From Ascidiimonas sp046199005 (lineage in GTDB: Bacteria; Bacteroidota; Bacteroidia; Flavobacteriales; Flavobacteriaceae), in contig CP176050.1 in the NCBI GenBank assembly GCA_046199005.1, forward strand, positions 4,030,001 to 4,094,000: a stretch of DNA of 64,000 nt. The letters are read 5' to 3'. Each line of letters starts with the position of its first letter. Positions within the stretch are counted from its first letter, which is position 1. Below the pieces are notes generated by a model. The model was not told the DNA's origin, did no database searches, and saw only the letters and a program-made list of their open reading frames with translations. The position numbers and the translations under genes are program-made. This document shows positions 53,113 to 62,407 of this stretch, one piece after another.

Positions 53113-56100
53113 TTAGTGTTTTTGAATAAACAATTTGGTATTTACATCATCAAACGTCACTTCCTGACCATTAGTTATGTGATCTTCCAAGACGAGCTCT
53201 GAAGTTAATGTTTCTGTCTTAATATACGCTAAGTTATTTTTAACCGCGCTATCTATTAACCCATCTTTTTGGAGCTTCACATCTATTTTATCTGTTACTT
53301 GAAAACCTGAATCTTTACGAAGATTCTGGATTCGATTTACCAACTCTCGGGCAATCCCTTCTTCTTTCAAATCTTCGGTTATCGTAACATCTAATGCTAC
53401 AGTTAGAGAGCCTGAATTAGCTACTAACCATCCTTCAATATCTTGTGATGAAATCTCGACTTCATCTAATTCTAAAATAATATTTTTTCCGTTAATATTA
53501 AGGGGTATATTCCCTGTTTGTTCAATTAAATTTATATCCTTTGCTTCTAATTGCTGTATTTCCTTAGAAATCAGCCCCATATCTTTCCCATATTTTGGTC
53601 CTAGAACCTTAAAATTTGGTTTGATCTTCTTAACGAGTATTCCGGAAGCATCATCCAGCAACTCAATTTCTTTAACATTAACTTCTGCCTTAATCAGATC
53701 TGAGACTGCCAGAATCTCTGTACGCTCACCTTCATTTAGTACAGGAATCATAATACGCTTTAGCGGCTGTCTCACTCTAATCATTTCTTTACGTCTAAGT
53801 GATAATACTAAAGAACATATACTCTGCGCTTTCTGCATTTTATGCTCTAATTCTTTATCGATGAACGCTTCTTTATGTTCAGGAAATTTTGCGAGATGAA
53901 CACTTTCAAAGTTTTCCTTTTTTGTTACCTGAATCAGGTCTCTATAAAGCCTGTCCATATAGAAAGGAGCAATAGGTGCTCCCAGCTTTGCGATCGTACT
54001 AAGACAGGTATATAACGTTTGATAAGCAGAAATCTTATCTTTCTGTGATTCTGAATCAACCTTGTCACTTATATTAACTGGCTTCCAGAACCTTCTCCTA
54101 CTTAACCGCACGAACCAGTTACTTAAGTTTTCCTGTACGAATTCAGAGATTGCCCGGGTAGCTCTTGTTGGTTCGTAATCTAGAAAAGAAGCGTCTACAT
54201 TCTTTACCAGTGTATTCAACTCAGAGAGAATCCATCTATCAATTTCAGGTCTTTCCTTTAAAGGTATATCCTCTTCCGAATAATCAAATCCATCAATATT
54301 TGCATAAAGACTAAAGAACGAATAGGTATTATACAACGTTCCAAAGAACTTTCTTCTAACTTCTGCTATACCTTCTTCATTAAATTTAAGATTGTCCCAC
54401 GGATTGGCATTACTTATCATATACCAACGAGTGGCATCCGGTCCATATTTGGTTAGTATATCGAACGGGTCTAATGCGTTTCCAAGGCGCTTCGACATTT
54501 TTTGTCCGTTTTTATCCAAAACCAAACCATTAGAAACTACATTTTTGTAGGCGACAGAGTCGAAAACCATGGTTCCTATGGCGTGTAATGTGTAGAACCA
54601 CCCTCGGGTCTGATCTACTCCTTCTGCAATATAATCTGCCGGAAATGCCTCTTTACCATCAATTTTTTCCTTATTCTCAAAAGGATAATGCCATTGTGCA
54701 TAAGGCATAGAGCCAGAATCAAACCAAACATCAATCAAATCTGATTCTCTTCTCATTGGTTTCCCATCTTTAGAAACCAACACTATTTTATCTACGATGT
54801 TTTTATGCAAATCGATTTTATCGTAGTTTTCTTCACTCATATCACCTACGACGAAATCGGAAAAAATATCTTCTTCCATAAAGCCTGCGTCTACGGCACG
54901 CTTCATTTCTTGTTTTAATTCTTTAACAGACCCGATGATAATTTCTTCTGCACCGTCTTCTGTCCTCCAGATGGGCAGCGGAATACCCCAAAATCGAGAT
55001 CTCGAAAGATTCCAGTCGTTTGCATTCGCAAGCCAATTTCCAAACCTTCCTTCTCCTGTTGCTTTTGGTTTCCAGTTTATGGTTTCGTTCAATTCAAACA
55101 TCCGCTCTTTCACAGCCGTAGCTTTGATGAACCATGAATCTAGCGGATAGTATAAAATAGGTTTGTCTGTTCTCCAGCAATTCGGGTAGCTGTGAACATA
55201 TTTTTCTACTTTGAAAGCTTTGTTCTCTTCCTTTAATTTTATTGCAATTTCCACATCTACAGAACGTTCCGGAGTCTTTGTTTCTGTATAATACTCATTT
55301 TTGACATATTTACCTCCTAATTCTCCTAGTTCCGGTCTAAATCTGCCTTGTAAATCTACTAAAGGAACGGGATTGTCATTTTCATCTAAAATAAGCATCG
55401 GAGGCACTTCGGGAACTGCTTCTTTAGCTACTTTAGCATCATCTGCACCAAAAGTTGGTGCGGTATGAACAATACCAGTACCATCTTCTGTAGTCACAAA
55501 ATCGCCCCCAATAACTCTAAAAGCATTCTCGGGATTCTGATAAGGCAACGTATAATTCATTAATTGCTCATACCTGATCCCGATAAGATCTTTTCCTTTT
55601 ATGTCTTTTACTCTTAGATAAGGTATTTTTTTGTCACCTGGTTTAAACGCATTGAGATCTTCTTCATTTTCAACTTCAATGAATTTTCCTGTAAACTGTT
55701 TATTAATAAGTGTTTTCGCCACTATAAGAGCAGAAGGCTCAAAAGTGTATTGATTGTACGATTTAACTAGCGTATAATCTATCTTAGGTCCAACAGTTAA
55801 TGCTGTATTTGATGGCAGGGTCCAGGGAGTGGTCGTCCATGCCAGCAAATAAATATCATCGTAATTCTTAAGTGCTTCAGGTAATGTTTCGGGCAATGTT
55901 TTAAACTGTGCCGTAACCGTAGTATCTGTCACATCCTGATAGGTTCCTGGTTGATTTAACTCATGCGAACTTAAACCGGTTCCTGCCTTAGGAGAATAGG
56001 GTTGTATGGTATAGCCCTTGTATAACAGGTCTTTATCATAGATCTGTTTTAACAACCACCAAACCGTCTCCATATATTTGGGTTTGTAGGTAATATAAGG

Positions 56101-56538
56101 ATCTTCCATGTCTACCCAATACCCGATCTTACGCGTCATATCGTTCCAGATATCTGTATAGCGCATTACTGCGGTTTTACATGCCTGGTTGTATTCTTCG
56201 ATAGATATCTTTTTACCAATATCTTCTTTGGTGATTCCTAATTCTTTCTCTACACCCAATTCTATAGGAAGCCCATGTGTATCCCACCCGGCTTTTCTTT
56301 TTACCTGAAAACCTTTTTGAGTTTTATAGCGGCAGAAAATATCTTTAATGGCTCGTGCCATTACATGATGTATTCCCGGAAGCCCGTTTGCAGAAGGTGG
56401 ACCTTCAAAAAAAACAAAAGGCTTACTTCCTTCTCTGCTTTCAACACTTTTTTCAAAAATATGATGTGCTTCCCAGTAGTTGAGAATTTCTTCTGCAACT
56501 TTAGGCAAATCCAGCTCTGAATATTCTGCAAACTTCAT
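53113..56538 (-). CDS. ileS: Isoleucine-tRNA ligase
   Basis: 1141 residues, cytoplasmic class I synthetase. ATP-binding motifs are the HIGH-type GLPGIHHVMARAI, in FEGPPSANGLPGIHHV, and KMSKR in DKNGQKMSKRLGNALDP. The editing (CP1) domain includes AWTTTPWTLPSNTALTVG. The C-terminal extension after about residue 980 is the DUF5915-type domain found in the longer (type 2) IleRS, without the zinc finger of the short enzyme. A TACTTTTG -7 element lies 33 bp upstream. First gene of a unit with the DksA-like gene. Confidence 0.96.
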   Translation of the reverse strand: MKFAEYSELDLPKVAEEILNYWEAHHIFEKSVESREGSKPFVFFEGPPSANGLPGIHHVMARAIKDIFCRYKTQKGFQVKRKAGWDTHGLPIELGVEKELGITKEDIGKKISIEEYNQACKTAVMRYTDIWNDMTRKIGYWVDMEDPYITYKPKYMETVWWLLKQIYDKDLLYKGYTIQPYSPKAGTGLSSHELNQPGTYQDVTDTTVTAQFKTLPETLPEALKNYDDIYLLAWTTTPWTLPSNTALTVGPKIDYTLVKSYNQYTFEPSALIVAKTLINKQFTGKFIEVENEEDLNAFKPGDKKIPYLRVKDIKGKDLIGIRYEQLMNYTLPYQNPENAFRVIGGDFVTTEDGTGIVHTAPTFGADDAKVAKEAVPEVPPMLILDENDNPVPLVDLQGRFRPELGELGGKYVKNEYYTETKTPERSVDVEIAIKLKEENKAFKVEKYVHSYPNCWRTDKPILYYPLDSWFIKATAVKERMFELNETINWKPKATGEGRFGNWLANANDWNLSRSRFWGIPLPIWRTEDGAEEIIIGSVKELKQEMKRAVDAGFMEEDIFSDFVVGDMSEENYDKIDLHKNIVDKIVLVSKDGKPMRRESDLIDVWFDSGSMPYAQWHYPFENKEKIDGKEAFPADYIAEGVDQTRGWFYTLHAIGTMVFDSVAYKNVVSNGLVLDKNGQKMSKRLGNALDPFDILTKYGPDATRWYMISNANPWDNLKFNEEGIAEVRRKFFGTLYNTYSFFSLYANIDGFDYSEEDIPLKERPEIDRWILSELNTLVKNVDASFLDYEPTRATRAISEFVQENLSNWFVRLSRRRFWKPVNISDKVDSESQKDKISAYQTLYTCLSTIAKLGAPIAPFYMDRLYRDLIQVTKKENFESVHLAKFPEHKEAFIDKELEHKMQKAQSICSLVLSLRRKEMIRVRQPLKRIMIPVLNEGERTEILAVSDLIKAEVNVKEIELLDDASGILVKKIKPNFKVLGPKYGKDMGLISKEIQQLEAKDINLIEQTGNIPLNINGKNIILELDEVEISSQDIEGWLVANSGSLTVALDVTITEDLKEEGIARELVNRIQNLRKDSGFQVTDKIDVKLQKDGLIDSAVKNNLAYIKTETLTSELVLEDHITNGQEVTFDDVNTKLFIQKH

Positions 56539-56570
56539 CGTACGCTTATTAGGACGCTAATTTAAGGATG

Positions 56571-56578
56571 CAAAAGTA
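56571..56578 (-). promoter_or_regulatory. -7 promoter element of ileS
   Basis: TACTTTTG on the minus strand fits TAnnTTTG, 33 bp upstream of the ileS start. The -33 region is not clear. Confidence 0.4.
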
Positions 56579-56656
56579 CTAAATTCCAGTGAATTGATTT
56601 AAGGAATGTATTCAAAATTCTGTGCTGAAAACTAAAACGTATTTGCCTAACTTACA

Positions 56657-59059
56657 TCAAAATAGATACCGGGCTCCCATAATTAAGTTGCGCCCTGGCG
56701 CTACAATTCCCGAAGAGTACGTACGGTATCTTTGGTCTGTGATATTCTCTAAAGCAAGATTAGCTTCAATATGCTTTGAGATTTTGTATTGAGATCTAAA
56801 ATTAAGTGTATACCACGATGGCGCATAAGGATTACCATTATCGTCTATCGCATATATAAAGGGTTTATTTTGCTCTGATGGTGCAAGATCCTCAAAATCA
56901 ATACCCCGGTTGTAATTGGCAAAGATGTCAAATTTGAGTGTATTGTTTTTCCAGATTAAATGCAGATCTGTAAAAAGAGGAGGTGCATGACGTAAGGGAG
57001 CCGTGTCTCCATTGTCTAAATCTTCTTCTCCATTGGTGATTGTAAGGTTAGAACTGAAAGAGAGCCTTTCCGTTATGAATGCATCGAGTGCGAACTCAAA
57101 TCCGTAGGCTTTCGCTTTAGCTGCATTTTGAACTGCCTGTACATTACTAGGTTCTCCCTGAAAGTCGATTACCGTTTCTCCATTAAGTTGAAAATCTCTT
57201 CGTACCAGAGCATCATCCAGAAATGTAAAAAAGGTAGAAAAACTTAGCGATACTTTGTCATTTATATTTTTCCGGATACCGAATTCGGCATTATATGCGT
57301 ATTCCGGTTCAAGATCTGGATTAGGTACCACCACAGAACCCGGTTCGGAATCAAAGATTTTACCAATGTCATCAATGTTAGGTGCTCTGAAAGCAGTAGT
57401 TCCGTTCAGGGTAATTTGCCAACTTTCCGTTGGCAGCCAACTTAATCCTAAGCTTCCGGTTACTGCACCAGAACTAAGACTTGTATTTCTGAATGGAAAA
57501 TCAAAAAACCGATTATCGAAATTCGCATCAAGAAGAATATGATTGTATCTTAATCCTGCTAAAAACGAAATCTTCGTATCTGGTTTGTACTCCATGTTAA
57601 TATATGAAGCAATAGACTGCCAGGTGGAACCGTCGGGGTATCTTGAAGGCGCATCATTCTTTTCATTTGTATCAATATTAATGGTACGCCCTTCAGAATC
57701 CACTGCATTAAATATATATTCCATACCATAAAAGAAGCTAAATTTTTCATTTAACTTCTTTTCCATATCAAGATTGAATGAGTACGCATCCACTTTCTCT
57801 TCTGTAGTATTTTTTAGAGAAGATTGAAAATCACGATTGTTTCGACTTTCTTCAAAATGCTGATAGGCAGCTGTAGCTCTCAATCTGTCATACCATTTTC
57901 CGTTGCCTTTTTTATTGACCTGAAAATTAGCCATTAACCAGCGTTGAGGGCCATAAAACCATTCTGCAGATCTAGGTAAGCCATCTCGTGTGCGTAATAA
58001 GCGGTCATATCTTGCATAATCTGAAGTGGTCGAGTAATAGAATCCCAAATCATACTTCCAAGTATCGTTAGGTTCAAAAACCGCCTTCTGCATGAAGTTT
58101 AGTTGACTGTATCCAGTAGGATCCTGAATTTTAGGATTTTCATTTAACACAATCACATCCTCACCGTTCACCCTTCTCACAAAACTATTTCTCAAATATT
58201 CGTCGGGTCCATGACTACCCATTCTCAGATCCTCAAAATCTGAAAAACTAATACTGCTAAGCAAACCCCATTTTTTACCGGAATATCTGAGATCGGCATG
58301 GATGGTTTTTTCATTATTGGCTGATGAATATCTGGTAGCAGCAGAACCTCTCCATTCGGTAGTTTCATGCAATGCTACCGAGGGTGTTTTTGTATAGAAA
58401 TTCATAACCCCTCCTACCGCATCACTCCCATAAATAACAGAACCGGCACCAAAAATAACTTCGGTACGATCTATTACGAAAGGGTCAATTGAAATCACAT
58501 TCTGAAGGTTACCACCTCTAAAAATAGCCGTATTCATGCGTACACCATCCACAGTAAGGAGCAACCTATTGGTAGAAAAACCTCGTATCATCGGACTTCC
58601 GCCACCCAACTGACTTTTTTGTACAAATACCTGGCCGCTATTTTGCAAGAAGTCAGCAGCTGTTTGCGGGTTTGCAAAAGTGACACTTTCTGATCTTATG
58701 GTTGAAATTTTTTGGGGGATATCTCTTTTTTGTTGTTGCCATTTTGAAATGGAAACGACAATTTCGTCTAATTCTTCAGATTTAGAAGAAAGGTAAATAA
58801 TGTTTCTCTGTTCCGCTATTTTTTTCATGACCCGTTCAATTGCATAACCATACAGCCTGAAAAAAATACGTTCGTTGTCGTTAAAAATAGAAATATCTAC
58901 AGTTCCATCGATACCCGAGACAAGTGTCTTCGTTTTTATCTCATTATAAACTGCTACATTAGGGAGAGGTTCAGAGGTTTCTCTATCTAGTATTTTTATG
59001 GTTTGCCCATACCCTGAACCTGAAAATAATACTATTAATAATAGTATGCTCCTTTTCAT
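56657..59059 (-). CDS. TonB-dependent receptor
   Basis: 800 residues from the ATG at 59059, which gives a clean signal peptide (MKRSILLLIVLFSGSGYGQ); an ATG seven codons upstream overlaps recO and is less likely. A short N-terminal carboxypeptidase-like domain (RETSEPLPNVAVYNE) is followed by a plug with NSGQVFVQKSQLGGGSPMIR and LLLTVDGVRMNTAIF, then the barrel ending GRNLIMGARYLF. The plug most resembles the haem/haemoglobin-type receptor family, but no haem-related gene is nearby, so the substrate is open. It overlaps or abuts recO on the same strand. Confidence 0.9.
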   Translation of the reverse strand: MKRSILLLIVLFSGSGYGQTIKILDRETSEPLPNVAVYNEIKTKTLVSGIDGTVDISIFNDNERIFFRLYGYAIERVMKKIAEQRNIIYLSSKSEELDEIVVSISKWQQQKRDIPQKISTIRSESVTFANPQTAADFLQNSGQVFVQKSQLGGGSPMIRGFSTNRLLLTVDGVRMNTAIFRGGNLQNVISIDPFVIDRTEVIFGAGSVIYGSDAVGGVMNFYTKTPSVALHETTEWRGSAATRYSSANNEKTIHADLRYSGKKWGLLSSISFSDFEDLRMGSHGPDEYLRNSFVRRVNGEDVIVLNENPKIQDPTGYSQLNFMQKAVFEPNDTWKYDLGFYYSTTSDYARYDRLLRTRDGLPRSAEWFYGPQRWLMANFQVNKKGNGKWYDRLRATAAYQHFEESRNNRDFQSSLKNTTEEKVDAYSFNLDMEKKLNEKFSFFYGMEYIFNAVDSEGRTINIDTNEKNDAPSRYPDGSTWQSIASYINMEYKPDTKISFLAGLRYNHILLDANFDNRFFDFPFRNTSLSSGAVTGSLGLSWLPTESWQITLNGTTAFRAPNIDDIGKIFDSEPGSVVVPNPDLEPEYAYNAEFGIRKNINDKVSLSFSTFFTFLDDALVRRDFQLNGETVIDFQGEPSNVQAVQNAAKAKAYGFEFALDAFITERLSFSSNLTITNGEEDLDNGDTAPLRHAPPLFTDLHLIWKNNTLKFDIFANYNRGIDFEDLAPSEQNKPFIYAIDDNGNPYAPSWYTLNFRSQYKISKHIEANLALENITDQRYRTYSSGIVAPGRNLIMGARYLF

Positions 59060-59063
59060 TGCT

Positions 59064-59780
59064 TCAATTAAAAACTTCATTTAACACGACTATCGATTTA
59101 GGCTTTTTAAAGCCCTGCAAATGTAATTCAAAATAGGTGATCAAAATTTTAAGCAAGTCTGCTCTTCCTGTTCTTGTCAATTTGATCAATGGAATATCAT
59201 CAAAAATTATTCCTAAAAACGATTTAAACGCAACTAAATTTTCATCTGAGATCACTGTAGAGGTAGGAATGTTGGTGAAAGCGCCTTGTTCGAGATCAAA
59301 AAACGGTAGATCCTGATAGGTATCATCTGGATAAAAACCAAGATATCTGGTAAGCATAATAAGAAAGGCTATGTGAAAATTGGAAACTTCATCATGCAGA
59401 TCTAACCACTGTAAAGCTGCTTCTACGAAGTGAAACATCATTTTGGTATCTTCCTCTTCGTAGATAGAGACTGATAGAACTTCGGCGAGGAAGAATGCCA
59501 TGGCATTTTTTCGGATGTCGGTGTGAAGGCTTTGGTAAGGATAACTTATTTTGGCTTCCCTGATGGTTTCAAGGGTACCTTTATCTTTATGGTTCGCTAC
59601 TATTTCAAGTTGTGTTAAAGGCTGAAAATAAGCTGCTTTTAATTTACCTTTTCTTGAATTACGTACCCCTTTCAGTAAGTACGAACGCATTCCTGCCGAT
59701 GCGGTAAGGCATTTCACGATCAAGCTGGAGTCACCGTATTTAAGCGCAGAAATAACGATCGCCCTCGTAGCTACTATCAT
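59064..59780 (-). CDS. recO: DNA repair protein RecO
   Basis: 238 residues, cytoplasmic. N-terminal OB fold (ATRAIVISALKYGDSSLIVK, then SYLLKGVRNSRKGKLKAAYF) and a C-terminal helical bundle without the cysteine finger of some homologues. It loads RecA with RecR during gap repair. Its stop falls 4 bp before the ATG of the receptor gene, so both may be cotranscribed, an order that I think is common in the family. Confidence 0.92.
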   Translation of the reverse strand: MIVATRAIVISALKYGDSSLIVKCLTASAGMRSYLLKGVRNSRKGKLKAAYFQPLTQLEIVANHKDKGTLETIREAKISYPYQSLHTDIRKNAMAFFLAEVLSVSIYEEEDTKMMFHFVEAALQWLDLHDEVSNFHIAFLIMLTRYLGFYPDDTYQDLPFFDLEQGAFTNIPTSTVISDENLVAFKSFLGIIFDDIPLIKLTRTGRADLLKILITYFELHLQGFKKPKSIVVLNEVFN

Positions 59781-59844
59781 TTTAAATACCTGAATTTTTT
59801 AAATATTAAATCAAAGGTACGGCAATCCTCAATTTTATATAAAC

Positions 59845-59868
59845 AAAAACCTCCCAATTTCAGGGAGG
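59845..59868 (-). terminator. Terminator downstream of gdhA
   Basis: CCTCCC-AATTTCA-GGGAGG, 6-bp stem, with TTTTTG on the minus strand. Lies about 28 bp after the gdhA stop. Confidence 0.75.
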
Positions 59869-59895
59869 CTTCTATTAACACTTATTCAAAAATAA

Positions 59896-61236
59896 TTATA
59901 CAACACCTTGTGCCAACATTGCATCGGCTACTTTTACAAAACCAGCAATATTTGCGCCTTTCACGTAATTAACAAACCCATTTTCTTCTCCGTACTGCAG
60001 ACAAGATTTATGAATATTGTTCATGATCTCTTTAAGTTTTTCATCTACCTGCTCACGAGTCCAGCTGTAACGCAGTGAATTCTGAGCCATTTCCAATCCT
60101 GAAACCGCCACGCCACCGGCATTAGAAGCTTTGCCAGGAGCAAATAATATCTTAGCCTTGTGAAATGCCTCAACAGCTTCCGGCGTACAGGGCATGTTAG
60201 CACCTTCACTTACACAAATACAACCATTATCTAAAAGAACCTTCGCATCATCACCATCTAACTCATTCTGCGTGGCACATGGCAGCGCTATATCGCAAGA
60301 TACTTCCCAGGGAGCTTTTCCTTCTACATATTTGGCTTCCGGGTATTTCTCAATGAACTCAGAAATTCTTCCTCTTTTTTCATTTTTAATGTACATGATA
60401 TGAGCAAGCTTTTCTTCGTTGATTCCGCTTTCATCATAGATATATCCTCCTGAATCAGACATGGCTAATACCTTACCATCGAGGTGTAAGGTTTTTTCAG
60501 CTGCATATTGCGCTACATTTCCTGAACCTGAAATAACCACTTTTTTACCTTTAAAGCTATCATTTTTAACAGAAAGCATGTTTTCGGCAAAGTAGACCGT
60601 TCCATAACCAGTGGCTTCCGGACGTATTAAAGATCCTCCCCAAGAAATTCCTTTTCCTGTTAGTACCCCTGTAAATTCATTTCGAAGTCTTTTATATTGC
60701 CCGAACATATAGCCAATCTCCCTGCTTCCTACTCCGATATCCCCTGCTGGAATATCTGTGTTAGGACCAATATGCCTGAATAATTCAGACATAAAACTTT
60801 GACAAAAGCGCATCACCTCATCGTCTGATTTTCCTTTAGGATCAAAATCAGATCCTCCTTTGCCTCCACCCATCGGAAGCGTAGTAAGACTGTTCTTGAA
60901 TACCTGTTCGAAAGCAAGAAATTTCAGGATGCTCAAATTTACCGATGGATGAAATCGCAATCCTCCTTTATAAGGGCCTATCGCAGAATTCATTTCTATA
61001 CGAAAACCTCTGTTTACCCGAATTTCTCCTTCATCATCTACCCAAGGCACTCTAAACATAAGAACCCTTTCCGGTTCTACCATTCGAAGTAAAATATTGT
61101 TTCCATGGTAAATATCGTTTTCTACGATATAAGGAATCACGGTTTCCGCGACCTCTCTCACCGCCTGAAGAAATTCTGGCTCGTGTTGATTTCTGGACAT
61201 TACCAATTCCAAAAATCCGTTTATTTTTTCTTCCAT
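59896..61236 (-). CDS. gdhA: NADP-specific glutamate dehydrogenase
   Basis: 446 residues, hexameric cytoplasmic enzyme for ammonium assimilation and glutamate oxidation. Glutamate-binding and catalytic region: GPYKGGLRFHPSVNLSILKF, TLPMGGGKGGSDFDPKGKSD (catalytic Lys) and NTDIPAGDIGVGSREIGYMF. Cofactor region: VVISGSGNVAQYAAEKTL. Length and motifs are those of the small NADP-dependent type. It has a TATATTTG promoter element at 61284 and its own terminator. Confidence 0.96.
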   Translation of the reverse strand: MEEKINGFLELVMSRNQHEPEFLQAVREVAETVIPYIVENDIYHGNNILLRMVEPERVLMFRVPWVDDEGEIRVNRGFRIEMNSAIGPYKGGLRFHPSVNLSILKFLAFEQVFKNSLTTLPMGGGKGGSDFDPKGKSDDEVMRFCQSFMSELFRHIGPNTDIPAGDIGVGSREIGYMFGQYKRLRNEFTGVLTGKGISWGGSLIRPEATGYGTVYFAENMLSVKNDSFKGKKVVISGSGNVAQYAAEKTLHLDGKVLAMSDSGGYIYDESGINEEKLAHIMYIKNEKRGRISEFIEKYPEAKYVEGKAPWEVSCDIALPCATQNELDGDDAKVLLDNGCICVSEGANMPCTPEAVEAFHKAKILFAPGKASNAGGVAVSGLEMAQNSLRYSWTREQVDEKLKEIMNNIHKSCLQYGEENGFVNYVKGANIAGFVKVADAMLAQGVV

Positions 61237-61283
61237 ATCAGGATTTAAACTAGTGAAATTGCATTATTTTTAAAATATTTGGA

Positions 61284-61291
61284 CAAATATA
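61284..61291 (-). promoter_or_regulatory. -7 promoter element of gdhA
   Basis: TATATTTG on the minus strand fits TAnnTTTG, 48 bp before the start codon; TTG elements occur 15 and 23 nt further upstream. The 242-bp region is shared with the divergent barrel gene. Confidence 0.5.
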
Positions 61292-61418
61292 CGTTTTATG
61301 CAAAAACAAGTGTTCAATTTTTACAAATTCATAATTAATTTTTTATACCAAAATACTGCTCTTATTCGTTCTATTTATAACAATATAAGAAGATACCCTC
61401 TTTGAGAGCGATTATTTT

Positions 61419-61448
61419 TTTGCTTGTTTAAGTTTTTGCATATATTTG
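61419..61448 (+). promoter_or_regulatory. Promoter of the outer-membrane barrel gene
   Basis: TTTG, 18 nt, TATATTTG, an almost ideal Bacteroidota sigma-A promoter, 31 bp before the start codon at 61479. Confidence 0.65.
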
Positions 61449-61478
61449 CTTATGCGGTGTAGCCCCAATAAATGACCT

Positions 61479-62255
61479 ATGTCACTGAAACGAACAATAT
61501 TTATCTTTACTTTTCTTTTGATTGCCTCTACGGGCAAAGCTCAACTTTTCTCAAATGAGATTGGTGCTTTTGCAGGACCTGTAGCACTCTACGGAGACTA
61601 CGGAGAACGCAATGACAGCGGTACGAATTTGGGAAATATAGGTTTTGGGATCGGGTTGCTTCATTATATGAATTTCTCTACTTCCGGTGGTTATAGTGGT
61701 GTTAATATCCCTTTTTTTCAGGATCATTTTAAAGTAAGAAACGAACTCCTATACACAAAGGTTAATATGCAACACTACGGGGAATATGTCTCCGATAGCA
61801 GAACTTCACTTACTGCTACGCAGCTAAGAGGGATGCGTGGGGAAACCAGCATATTTAGTATTGGAACAAACCTTGAGTATCATATTTTAAGTATAAGAGC
61901 GTTTGAAAGTGGAGGTCCTAAATTTGCTCCTAGTGTAGGTTTGGGATTCAACTATAGTTTTTACAATCCTACCGCATTTTCAACTTTAGGTGTTTTAGGG
62001 GATCCCGATATTACTCCCGTAAAGTATCAAGATGCCTTTACGAACGAATCCGGTTCTACTTTTGCATTAATAGGAACTGCAGGTACCCGTTATAAACTTT
62101 CTAATTCTGAAGATCTTTCTCTGAATTTAAGATGGCAGTTTTTCTTTTCTAATTGGGTGGACGGACTAAACCCGGATGAAAATTTATATCCTGAGAACAA
62201 AGCTAATGACTGGATGTTCTCTATAAACCTTGCTTACATTTTTTACTTCGAGTAA
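61479..62255 (+). CDS. Outer-membrane beta-barrel protein (THC0290_0291 family)
   Basis: 258 residues with a signal peptide ending at about ASTGKA-Q. The mature part is alternating beta strands with FAGPVALYGDYGERNDSGTN near the start and NDWMFSINLAYIFYFE at the end, the last residues a typical barrel C-terminus. I recognise the sequence type as the THC0290_0291 family of Flavobacteriaceae; no function is known. It has a near-consensus promoter upstream. The third copy of the structured repeat begins inside its last codons and includes the stop. Confidence 0.7.
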   Translation: MSLKRTIFIFTFLLIASTGKAQLFSNEIGAFAGPVALYGDYGERNDSGTNLGNIGFGIGLLHYMNFSTSGGYSGVNIPFFQDHFKVRNELLYTKVNMQHYGEYVSDSRTSLTATQLRGMRGETSIFSIGTNLEYHILSIRAFESGGPKFAPSVGLGFNYSFYNPTAFSTLGVLGDPDITPVKYQDAFTNESGSTFALIGTAGTRYKLSNSEDLSLNLRWQFFFSNWVDGLNPDENLYPENKANDWMFSINLAYIFYFE

Positions 62256-62352
62256 ACTACCTCAGCGCAAGCCTATGGGGCATTTGGTTGAAAAAAACGT
62301 TTAATTTTGAGGCAAGCCTCGGGACATTAGACGTTTTGGCGGCACCAATAAA
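62252..62352 (+). repeat. Structured dispersed repeat, copy C
   Basis: Starts GTAAACTACCTCAGCG, ends CAATAAA. The first stem is CCTCA...TGGGG, in which one U-G wobble replaces a pair of the other copies, and the dyad GAGGCAAGCCTC is intact. The TAA of GTAA supplies the stop codon of the preceding gene. Confidence 0.85.
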
Positions 62353-62380
62353 AAATCCGCCTTATTTCTAAAGCGGATTT
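62353..62380. terminator. Bidirectional terminator between copy C and metB
   Basis: AAATCCGC, 12-base loop, GCGGATTT; A-run on the left gives the T-run for the minus-strand metB transcript. Confidence 0.75.
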
Positions 62381-62407
62381 CTTAAAGTTGTTTATTTGAT
62401 TTTTCTT

